Source: an uncultured Christensenella sp.
GTDB lineage: Bacteria; Bacillota; Clostridia; Christensenellales; UBA1242
Reading direction: 5' to 3'
Length of the DNA: 21,994 nt
Assembly: GCA_910584815.1 (NCBI GenBank)
Contig: CAJUBT010000003.1
Location: forward strand, 85,183-107,176
The position numbers and the translations under genes are program-made. The notes under the pieces were generated by a model. It made no database searches, was not told the origin of the DNA, and worked only from the letters and a program-made list of their open reading frames with translations. Positions 15,690-21,994 of this stretch are shown piece after piece (within the stretch, counting starts at the first letter, position 1; every line of letters starts with the position of its first letter).

Positions 15690-16082
15690 ATATAAAATTT
15701 TTAAGTTAATTTTTTAATTCAAAAAATTAAATTTTGACAATTCAAAAGCAGTTAATTTAAATTAAAAAAATTTTAAAAAATTGCTAATAATTTAGGTTGG
15801 TAATTAAAACTTTTGAAAGTTAAATATTTTAAAAAAGTTATTAAAGTATAATTTAAAAAATAAGAATTTATTAAATAATAAATTAAGATTCATCCTTTAT
15901 TAAAAGTGATAGAGTAAAGTAAAAACATTGTTTAAAATATGTTTAAAATTGCATATTAAAATTTTTATAAGTAACAGATTTTCATATTATTTATATAAAT
16001 TTTTTCTGCTAGTTTTTGCAAACATATTAGTTAAATTTATTTATGTTAAAAATATAATTAAAGTAGGGGAGTAACAAAAATT
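15690..16082. other. 393-base A/T-rich intergenic region
   Basis: No gene is visible. A TTGACA at 15734-15739 is followed 17 bases later by only a weak TTAAAT box. A TATAAT at 16053-16058 lies about 10 bases before the pepF RBS. I see no terminator hairpin for the exporter gene and no structured RNA. Confidence 0.5.
16053..16074 (+). promoter_or_regulatory. -10 box and ribosome binding site of pepF
   Basis: TATAAT (16053-16058) is followed by the RBS GGGGAG (16067-16072), ten bases before the ATG at 16083. The -35 is not clear. Unlike the leaderless genes, this one has a short leader with an RBS. Confidence 0.5.
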
Positions 16083-17861
16083 ATGAAAAATAGAAAAGAT
16101 ATTGCTGAAGAATATAAATGGGATTTTAGTAGTTACTTTGAAAGTAATGAAAAATGGGAAGAATGTTTTAAAGAATATTCTAATAAAATTGGTTTAATAA
16201 ATAGTTTTAACGGAAAAATAAAAGATAGAAAAAGCATTTTGAAATGTTTTAAATTTTTGGAAGATTTAGACCTTTTAGCCGAACCTTTATATGTTTATGC
16301 TCATTGCTTAAAAGATACCGATGTAACAAATCAAACTTATCAACAATTGCTTAACAAAATAGAAAGTAAAATAACAGAACATTCTATGGCTAGTTCATTT
16401 ATAATTCCTCAGTTATCTCGCTTGCCTCAAAAATTGCTTGTTAAACTAAGCTTGGATAAAGAATTTAAAAATTATACAAAAATTTTGAAAGATGTGATTA
16501 GAGAAAAAGAACACACTTTGAATGAAGAATGTGAAAAAATTATGTCTAGTGTTTCAAGTTTCGCAAGAGATTTTAATGCAAACTTTTCTAACTTTGAAAA
16601 TGGCGACTTAAAGTTTAATAACATAAAAAACAAATCAGGCAAAAGCCTTCCTATGAGCCAGAGTTTATATAATGTTTACCTAAGACAAGATGATGAAACC
16701 TTAAGAGATAACGCCTTTGTTGAACTTCATTCTGCATTTGGAAAATTTAATAACTTTTTATCTAGTAACTATTTAGCAAATGTTAAGAAAGATATATTCT
16801 ATGCAAAAAACCGAAAATTTAATTCTGCCCTAGAAAGTGCACTTTTTTATGAAGAGGTTTCTAGCGAAGTTTATAATATGTTAATTAAAATGGTTGAAGA
16901 TAACCTAATTTTAGATCAAAAATATTTTGCCTTAAAACAAAAATTGTTCAAGTTAAAAAGTTTTAGAATAAGCGACATATACTACAATAAATTAAAATCT
17001 AATAAAAAATATAGTTATGAAGAAGGCTTTAATGTTGTTATATCTGCATTGCAATCTTTAGGAGAAGATTATATTAATGCTTTAAAAGAAATGTATGAAA
17101 CTCGTAAAATAGATGTTTTTCCAAATGATAATAAGTATAATGGGGCATATCAAACAGGTGCATACTCTAAAAGTCCTATGGTATTAACAAACTTCAACGG
17201 AAATTTTGATGATATTTCAACCCTTGCTCACGAACTTGGTCACGCAATGCACACATATTATTCTAACAAAAATCAAAGTATGGCAAATGCAAACTATCCA
17301 ATATTTTTGGCAGAAATTGCAAGCACAGTAAACGAAACTCTTTTAAATAATTATATGTTACAAAACACATCTAAAAAAGATGAAAAAATGTTTTATTTAA
17401 ACGAATTTATTTCTCGTTTTCACGCAACGGTTTTTCGTCAAACTATGTTTGCTTCCTTTGAAGATAAAATTCATAAATTAATTGAAAATAACGAACCTGT
17501 TTCTGCACAAGTGCTTAACGAAACATATTTAAATCTTGTTAAAAAATACTTTGGAAAGAAAACAAAAGTTACAGATTGTGTTAAATATGAATGGAGCAGA
17601 ATTCCTCATTTTTACACCGCTTATTATGTTTATAAATATGCAACAGGTTTAATAAGTGCAATTAATATTGTTGAAAATTTGAAGGATAATACTATAACTG
17701 TAGAAGATTATAAAAAGTTTTTAAGTTCTGGTTGTACTCTCGACCCTCTTGCAACTTTAAAACTTGTTAAAGTAGATTTATCTTCTCCAGAACCATTTCA
17801 AAAAGCTTTTAATGTTTTAAAAAATTATATTAAAGAATTAACTTCTTTAACAAGTAAATAA
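16083..17861 (+). CDS. pepF: Oligoendopeptidase F (M3 family)
   Basis: PepF is a cytoplasmic zinc peptidase that cuts short peptides of roughly 7-17 residues. The 592-residue length is typical. The zinc site is HELGHAMH, with His383, Glu384 (catalytic) and His387, and the third ligand Glu411 in FLAEIASTVNE. The N-terminal helical domain begins with the typical EYKWDFSSYFES start, and the C-terminal region carries the family motif RIPHFYTAYYVYKYATG that lines the peptide channel. The RBS GGGGAG supports the ATG. It is likely monocistronic, with a terminator at 18037. It is not preceded by a signal peptide, so it acts inside the cell. Confidence 0.97.
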   Translation: MKNRKDIAEEYKWDFSSYFESNEKWEECFKEYSNKIGLINSFNGKIKDRKSILKCFKFLEDLDLLAEPLYVYAHCLKDTDVTNQTYQQLLNKIESKITEHSMASSFIIPQLSRLPQKLLVKLSLDKEFKNYTKILKDVIREKEHTLNEECEKIMSSVSSFARDFNANFSNFENGDLKFNNIKNKSGKSLPMSQSLYNVYLRQDDETLRDNAFVELHSAFGKFNNFLSSNYLANVKKDIFYAKNRKFNSALESALFYEEVSSEVYNMLIKMVEDNLILDQKYFALKQKLFKLKSFRISDIYYNKLKSNKKYSYEEGFNVVISALQSLGEDYINALKEMYETRKIDVFPNDNKYNGAYQTGAYSKSPMVLTNFNGNFDDISTLAHELGHAMHTYYSNKNQSMANANYPIFLAEIASTVNETLLNNYMLQNTSKKDEKMFYLNEFISRFHATVFRQTMFASFEDKIHKLIENNEPVSAQVLNETYLNLVKKYFGKKTKVTDCVKYEWSRIPHFYTAYYVYKYATGLISAINIVENLKDNTITVEDYKKFLSSGCTLDPLATLKLVKVDLSSPEPFQKAFNVLKNYIKELTSLTSK

Positions 17862-18036
17862 AACTTAAATTAAAAGCAAAATAATTTATTTTTAAATTAA
17901 GAAAAATATTTATGTTAAAAATATATTTATAAATTTGTTTTTTATCAATTAAATTATTCTTAATAAAAAACTAAAATATTTATTTAAAAAATAATTTTTA
18001 AAAAAATTATTTTAAAAATATAATAATTATATAATA
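17862..18036. other. A/T-rich trailer after pepF
   Basis: Together with 18037-18247 this makes a 386-base gap. The first 175 bases are nearly pure A/T with no ORF. A TATAAT at 18030-18035 precedes the terminator hairpin directly; whether it is a real promoter is unclear. Confidence 0.4.
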
Positions 18037-18078
18037 CAAAAAAGAGTGGTAAGAAAAATTAATGCACGCTCTTTTTTT
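18037..18078 (+). terminator. Rho-independent terminator after pepF
   Basis: An A-run and GAGTG (about 18038-18048) pair with CGCTC and a T-run (about 18066-18077), giving about 10 bp including one G-U pair around a 16-20 base loop. It probably ends the pepF transcript. Confidence 0.6.
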
Positions 18079-18169
18079 GTAAAATAATATACTAATTATA
18101 GTTATATTTATAATTTTTAGTATTTTATAAAAATTTTTTTAAAAATCGTTAAATATTTTTATTTTTTTA

Positions 18170-18198
18170 TTGACTTTTTTTTCGGCTTTTGCTAATAT
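18170..18198 (+). promoter_or_regulatory. Promoter of tRNA-Asn
   Basis: TTGACT (18170-18175), a 17-base spacer ending in TGC, then TAATAT (18193-18198). Transcription should start near 18205, leaving about 43 bases to be trimmed from the tRNA precursor. The layout is the same as the protein-gene promoters at 98, 3031 and 14470. Confidence 0.7.
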
Positions 18199-18247
18199 AA
18201 CAAAGAATTGATTAGAAAGTAAATTAATTCGCATATATTATTAATAT

Positions 18248-18322
18248 TCCTCAATAGCTCAACGGTAGAGCACTCGGCTGTTAACCGATAGGTTGCTGGT
18301 TCGAATCCGGCTTGGGGAGCCA
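18248..18322 (+). tRNA. tRNA-Asn (anticodon GTT), CCA encoded
   Basis: The cloverleaf is complete. The acceptor TCCTCAA pairs with TTGGGGA (one G-U), the D stem is GCTC/GAGC, the anticodon loop CTGTTAA carries GTT, the variable loop is AGGTT, and the T stem GCTGG/CCGGC closes a TTCGAAT loop. The discriminator base is G (18319) and CCA is encoded at 18320-18322. The top pair of the anticodon stem (27-43) is a C-U mismatch; the other four pairs are intact. It has its own promoter and terminator and is not in an rRNA or tRNA cluster. Confidence 0.97.
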
Positions 18323-18333
18323 AAAACAATAGT

Positions 18334-18386
18334 AACGAACCTAACAGAGTTGTTGAATTAAACACTTGTTAGTGTTCGTTTTTTTT
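18334..18386 (+). terminator. Terminator of tRNA-Asn
   Basis: AACGAAC-CTAACA (18334-18346) pairs with TGTTAG-T-GTTCGTT (18367-18380), a 13-bp stem with one bulged T, followed by a T-run to 18386. It makes the tRNA gene monocistronic. Confidence 0.85.
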
Positions 18387-18532
18387 AATTCTTAAATTTT
18401 TATATTTAAATTACATTAGCAAGCAACAAAGTTTTATATAAATATTTTTAATTATATTTATAAAAAATAACAAAATATAATTTTAACATTTTTTTAATTT
18501 GTTTTACTAGCAAAGCATTTAACTATATTTTA

Positions 18533-18539
18533 AAGGGAG
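18533..18539 (+). promoter_or_regulatory. Ribosome binding site of hisS
   Basis: AAGGGAG lies 12 bases before the ATG at 18552. This is a long spacing, but no other start codon lies between them in frame. Confidence 0.5.
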
Positions 18540-18551
18540 TTTACTTATAAT

Positions 18552-19793
18552 ATGAAAACAACATCAGTTAAAGGAACTAATGATTATTTACCAAGGCAGG
18601 CGGAGTTAAGAGATTATTTACAAAATAAAATTTTGCAAACATACACAGCACAAGGCTTTAGTAGAATTTATACACCAATAATAGAAGATATAGAAAATCT
18701 TGAAAAAAGTGATGGGGGAGATAATCTTAATTTAATTTTTAAAGTTTTAAAAAGAGGAGAAAAATTAACTTCTTGCTTAGATAAAGGCGAGTTTAATAAT
18801 CTTGCAGATTTGGGGCTAAGGTACGATTTAACCCTACCTTTAACCAGATTTTATGCCAATAATAAAGCAAATTTACCAAATGTGTTTAAAGTTATTCAAA
18901 TAGATAGAGTTTATCGTGCAGAAAGGCCACAAAAGGGTAGAGACCGTGAATTTGTGCAATGCGACATAGATATTCTTGGTTCAACAAACCCAAATTGCGA
19001 AGTGGAACTTATAGACACAACTGCTACCGCATTGCTTAATATAGGCATATCTAATTTTACTATAAGAATTAACGATAGAAGAATTTTAAAAAGCGTTCTA
19101 CTAAACTTTGGCTTTAGTGAAGAGGAACTAGATTCTGTTTGTGTGTCTTTTGATAAAATGGATAAAATTGGAAGCGAAGGCATAAAAGAAGAATTAACAC
19201 AAAAAGGTTATAATACTAACAGCATAAATAAATTATGTAGTTTAGTTAAAACTTTGCCTATATCTGTGGAAGAACTTTCTTCAATTTGTGGTAATTTGCC
19301 TGAAATTGAACAAATTAAATATATTATAAATAGTGTTAAAAACATTTCTAATGATAAATATGGAATAAAATTTGATATTTCTCTTGTGCGAGGGCAAGGT
19401 TACTATACTGGTGCTGTGTTTGAAATTGAAAGTGAAGAATATTCCTGTAGCATTGGTGGCGGAGGCAGATATGATAATCTTGTTGGAAAGTTTACTGGCG
19501 AAAGTGTTCCTGCTGTGGGCTTTTCGATAGGCTTTGAAAGAATTTTTTCTATATTAAATGAAAAGAATTATAAACTTGAAAATGTTAAAGAGAAATGTGC
19601 TGTAATTTATAAACAAGAAAATTTTATTGATGCCTTTAACTTTGCAAAAACATTAAAAAAAGATTTCAACATTGCTTTATATGAAATGCCAAACAAATTG
19701 GGTAAATTTTTAAATAAATTGGTTGAATTAGGTTTTACTAAATATGTTGTGTTCGGAGAAGGTGCTGAAGTAAAAGAATTAAAAACCTTTTAA
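18552..19793 (+). CDS. hisS: Histidine--tRNA ligase, archaeal/eukaryotic-like subtype
   Basis: This enzyme attaches His to tRNA-His. The 413-residue chain has class II motif 2 (RVYRAERPQKGRDREFVQ), the histidine-binding RGQGYYTG, a GGGGRYDNL block and motif 3 (VGFSIGFERI). The insertion carries NDRRIL and FDKMDKIG, which I associate with the archaeal/eukaryotic-like HisRS group rather than with the common bacterial RGLDYY type of Bacillus and E. coli. A C-terminal anticodon-binding domain (about residues 345-413) is present, so it is not the catalytically inactive HisZ subunit. It ends at VKELKTF, roughly 15-20 residues earlier than usual, so the last helix is missing. No his biosynthesis genes adjoin it. 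Confidence 0.88.
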   Translation: MKTTSVKGTNDYLPRQAELRDYLQNKILQTYTAQGFSRIYTPIIEDIENLEKSDGGDNLNLIFKVLKRGEKLTSCLDKGEFNNLADLGLRYDLTLPLTRFYANNKANLPNVFKVIQIDRVYRAERPQKGRDREFVQCDIDILGSTNPNCEVELIDTTATALLNIGISNFTIRINDRRILKSVLLNFGFSEEELDSVCVSFDKMDKIGSEGIKEELTQKGYNTNSINKLCSLVKTLPISVEELSSICGNLPEIEQIKYIINSVKNISNDKYGIKFDISLVRGQGYYTGAVFEIESEEYSCSIGGGGRYDNLVGKFTGESVPAVGFSIGFERIFSILNEKNYKLENVKEKCAVIYKQENFIDAFNFAKTLKKDFNIALYEMPNKLGKFLNKLVELGFTKYVVFGEGAEVKELKTF

Positions 19794-19828
19794 TTTTAAA
19801 ATTATTTAAAAGAATAGGAATTTTAAAT

Positions 19829-19860
19829 ATTAAAAAATTAAATTATTAAAAAATTAAATT
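19829..19860. repeat. Perfect 16-bp tandem duplication
   Basis: ATTAAAAAATTAAATT occurs twice head to tail (19829-19844 and 19845-19860) in the gap after hisS. It is pure A/T and may be simple slippage. Confidence 0.8.
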
Positions 19861-19995
19861 TAACTAAAATATTCTTTTAATATAAAAAAAGTTTTTAGTT
19901 TGGGTTTAAATAAATGTAAATAATTTAATTAAACTATAAAATAAGTTTAAATTTCTAGAAATATTGTGCCAAATCAAGTTTAATGTTGTAAAATT

Positions 19996-20004
19996 TGTTA
20001 ATAT
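19996..20004 (+). promoter_or_regulatory. Candidate extended -10 for the HExxH protein gene
   Basis: TGT TAATAT (19996-20004) predicts a start near 20011. That leaves a short leader containing the RBS AAGAGGG at 20017-20023. No good -35 is seen. Confidence 0.4.
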
Positions 20005-20032
20005 TTTTCTAAAGAGAAGAGGGATCATTTTC

Positions 20033-21610
20033 GTGAATGAAAGAAAAGAGGCATTGTCTCAAATAGAACTTAAAATATTTAATGAAATTGTTAACAGTAG
20101 TAATTGTTATTCTACTTATTCTGCAATAGAAAAGTTGCAGTTTGTTGAAAATGCATTTAATAATGTTAATTCTTATTACAGCAATGTGCTTTTTGGCTTA
20201 GATCCTAGAAACACTAAATTTGGTTTTATGATTGGCAGAAGGGCTGCCGCAACAGCCTTTAATGGAAACAGAGCTATTGGTTTTAATTTAGGTTGTGCTT
20301 TAGGTTATGATGACCCTATGGAAATTTATAAAATAATGTTTCACGAATTCAAACATATTTGGCATAATAATGCTTCACTTTATAAAAATGAAATTGCTTT
20401 ACCAAGAATTTTTAATGCAAGAAAATATCCACAAAAACCAATAGTTAAGGTAATAGACAAACTTATGCAACCAGCAAGAGGTTTTGCAACATTACTAACA
20501 AAACCTTTTAGAGTTATTGGAGAGGCATCTTTATATAGAGGTAAATCTAATGCGTATACCATATCAATGCACGAGGCAAGCCCGAATGAAATTGATGCAG
20601 ATTTTTCCGCTTTTCGTAACATTTCAACAATTTTAAAGAAAGGTTTAATAAAAAGCGATAAGCCTGAAGATGTGCAAAAGTTGATTGATAAAAACAGAAA
20701 AGATTTTAGAAGCAATATGCTAAACCACGCAGCCGCAATTGGAAATTGTTTAACATTTGGCAAATTATTTGTTAACCCTATAGATAGAGAGGCAAAAAAG
20801 AAAGGTACTGTTGCCGTGAAACAACCTGAAAATGGCTTGTATTTTTTAAGTACAAATCAGGCTAGCAAGGTTATTTTAGCTAATCCAGAAGCATTTACTG
20901 ATAAAGAATCTATTAGAAATTCAAGAAATTTATTTAAAAGTTATATTAAACAACACGGAAGTGAAAGGCATAGGCTATCTAATTTTTTTGGAACCTTTTC
21001 TCCTCATAATTTTAGAAGATATGCAAAAGAAATTGAATTTGCAAGATATGATAGGCGTGGAAGATTAATAGATGAAGAAGAAATTTATGATATAGAATCT
21101 CTTCAACTAAATCAGGATGATTTAAGCACCACATCAATATCGTCTTTTCAAAAAACTGATGATAGACCTCATAGCACAAGTGCATTAGATAAATTAACAA
21201 AACAAGATGCAATTAAACTTTCTCAACCCTCAGAAACACAAGAAGATAAGAACCAAATTCTAAAAGCTAGTGTGCCTGAAAAATTCTTTCAAGATGAATA
21301 TTCGCCACTTGGTACTTTTGTGAAATCAACAGAAGATGTTGAATTACAGCAAGATATTAAAATTTTATTTTCAAACTATAGTGTTGGTGGGGAGGTAGAC
21401 ACTCAAAAGGAAGATACAAGAGAAGAACAAGTAGATGTTTTATGCGAAAAACCTTTTGTAGAATTAGGGGTTGAAAATATTTCAAGTTTTAAAGATTTAA
21501 AAATTAATTCAGTAGATTCACAACATACTCAAGTTTTGCAAAGCATTAAAAATGGGGAGGATGTAATGCACAATCCTCATCCTATGGATGATTTTACGCC
21601 AGAGCAATAA
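20033..21610 (+). CDS. Unknown protein with HExxH putative zinc-peptidase motif
   Basis: I start this at the GTG at 20033 (525 residues), nine bases after AAGAGGG. The frame is open further upstream but has no RBS there. Residues 104-108 are HEFKH, an HExxH zinc motif, in the context IMFHEFKHIWHNN. About 80 residues later NEIDADFSAF (Glu186, Asp190) resembles the third-ligand helix of ImmA/IrrE-like gluzincins (ExxAnxFA). The spacing is longer than in that family, so the assignment is tentative. Residues about 85-100 are Gly/Ala-rich. From about residue 360 the chain is acidic, Ser/Gln/Asp-rich and probably disordered. No signal peptide or clear membrane helix is seen, so a cytoplasmic role is likely. 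It is transcribed alone. No repressor gene of the ImmR type adjoins it. Confidence 0.85.
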   Translation: MNERKEALSQIELKIFNEIVNSSNCYSTYSAIEKLQFVENAFNNVNSYYSNVLFGLDPRNTKFGFMIGRRAAATAFNGNRAIGFNLGCALGYDDPMEIYKIMFHEFKHIWHNNASLYKNEIALPRIFNARKYPQKPIVKVIDKLMQPARGFATLLTKPFRVIGEASLYRGKSNAYTISMHEASPNEIDADFSAFRNISTILKKGLIKSDKPEDVQKLIDKNRKDFRSNMLNHAAAIGNCLTFGKLFVNPIDREAKKKGTVAVKQPENGLYFLSTNQASKVILANPEAFTDKESIRNSRNLFKSYIKQHGSERHRLSNFFGTFSPHNFRRYAKEIEFARYDRRGRLIDEEEIYDIESLQLNQDDLSTTSISSFQKTDDRPHSTSALDKLTKQDAIKLSQPSETQEDKNQILKASVPEKFFQDEYSPLGTFVKSTEDVELQQDIKILFSNYSVGGEVDTQKEDTREEQVDVLCEKPFVELGVENISSFKDLKINSVDSQHTQVLQSIKNGEDVMHNPHPMDDFTPEQ

Positions 21611-21779
21611 ATAAAAATATTTAAAAGGAAATAAACTTTATTTTCAAATTAAAAATTTTTTAGTTTATACTATAACAAAAAAATAATTATATTAAACAAA
21701 AAAATATTTTTTTAATAAAACAAAACTAAAATTGAATATTTTTTTTATTTAGTTTGAGGTATTCTTATTCATTGCTTGT

Positions 21780-21839
21780 TTCTTTATTAATTATTTTCTA
21801 TTAATTGTTTTTAGTTAATAGTTCTTTATTAATTATTTT
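21780..21839. repeat. 18-bp direct repeat, period 42
   Basis: TTCTTTATTAATTATTTT occurs at 21780-21797 and 21822-21839. The second copy runs into the stop codon and last codons of the Cys-rich gene on the minus strand. It suggests a small local duplication of that gene's 3' end. Confidence 0.7.
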
Positions 21840-21973
21840 TTATCACAATTTTTTTTATATGGGCAAGCAGAACACCCTGTTTTGCCTTCTTTTTTGTGTT
21901 TTATTTTAATTCGCATAATACCTGCTAAAATAATTAATAAAGTCATTAAAATAATTATATCAATTAATTTCAT
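21833..21973 (-). CDS. FeoB-associated Cys-rich membrane protein
   Basis: This 46-residue ORF on the minus strand starts with one membrane helix (LIDIIILMTLLIILAGIM). It continues with a basic stretch RIKIKHKKEGK and ends in a Cys cluster GCSACPYKKNC (Cys 34, 37, 43). That is the layout of the small FeoB-associated Cys-rich proteins found after feoB in Clostridia and other Firmicutes. They are thought to act as accessory parts of ferrous iron uptake, possibly in a FeoC-like role. AAGGGC lies a few bases before the ATG as RBS. The expected partner feoB would lie upstream on this strand, beyond 21994. The helix plus Cys pattern makes a chance ORF unlikely. Confidence 0.85.
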   Translation of the reverse strand: MKLIDIIILMTLLIILAGIMRIKIKHKKEGKTGCSACPYKKNCDKK

Positions 21974-21994
21974 AAAGTTGCCCTTTTAAATAAA

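Noticed and set aside
19964..20032. In-frame upstream extension of the HExxH protein by 23 residues
   Set aside because: No RBS lies before 19964, whereas AAGAGGG is well placed for the GTG at 20033; the extension also overlaps the likely -10.
1..21994. CRISPR array, insertion sequence or prophage
   Set aside because: No regularly spaced repeats, transposase, integrase or phage structural genes were seen anywhere in the window.

Overview
The window is very AT-rich, low-GC DNA, most consistent with an uncultured Clostridia-like member of the Bacillota (inference from gene content). TGA is used as a stop (recX ends in TGA) and Trp is TGG, so the standard code applies and this is not a Mycoplasma-type genome. 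Clostridia/Bacilli-type genes support the placement: an NdoA/MazF-type RNase, a YtaF-like membrane protein, a DivIVA-like protein next to lgt, PepF, RecX, AcpS and a FeoB-associated Cys-rich small protein. Intergenic gaps are 130-390 bases of A/T. I see no CRISPR array, insertion sequence, prophage or rRNA.

Layout. 1-2800: terminator of an upstream gene, a strong promoter, a 780-residue protein of unknown function with an acidic disordered tail, and an 80-residue unknown protein. 3030-3784: a TM2-domain membrane protein flanked by two zinc ribbons. 4029-6696: mnmA (tRNA 2-thiouridylase), a divergent YtaF/MntP-like membrane protein and a YigZ/IMPACT protein. 6973-8755: recX and acpS overlapping, then a 61-residue ORF one base ahead of an NdoA-type toxin. 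This looks like a contracted form of the acpS-ydcC-alr-ndoAI-ndoA locus of Bacillus. 8891-13006: an RlmD-type 23S rRNA methyltransferase, then lgt overlapping a long Ser-rich DivIVA-like gene, closed by a perfect-stem bidirectional terminator. 13183-14349: a lone minus-strand unknown gene, divergent from a putative metal exporter with a His-rich loop (14505-15689). 16083-17861: pepF. 18248-18322: tRNA-Asn with its own promoter and terminator. 18552-19793: a histidyl-tRNA synthetase of archaeal/eukaryotic-like subtype. 20033-21610: an unknown protein with an HExxH motif. 21833-21973 (minus): a 46-residue FeoB-associated Cys-rich protein whose partner feoB probably lies just past the right edge.

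The most striking regulatory pattern is that several genes have an extended -10 promoter only 6-10 bases ahead of the start codon and no Shine-Dalgarno (RBS) sequence. This predicts leaderless mRNAs for the TM2 gene, lgt, the exporter and the minus-strand gene, and possibly for the ytaF-like gene, rlmD and recX. Other genes (163, 2555, 8414, 11174, 16083, 20033) have clear RBSs, so two start modes appear to coexist.

No genes form an obvious new multi-gene system. The best candidates for new biology are the two large unknown proteins at the window's ends, the ORF in the antitoxin slot, and the leaderless architecture.
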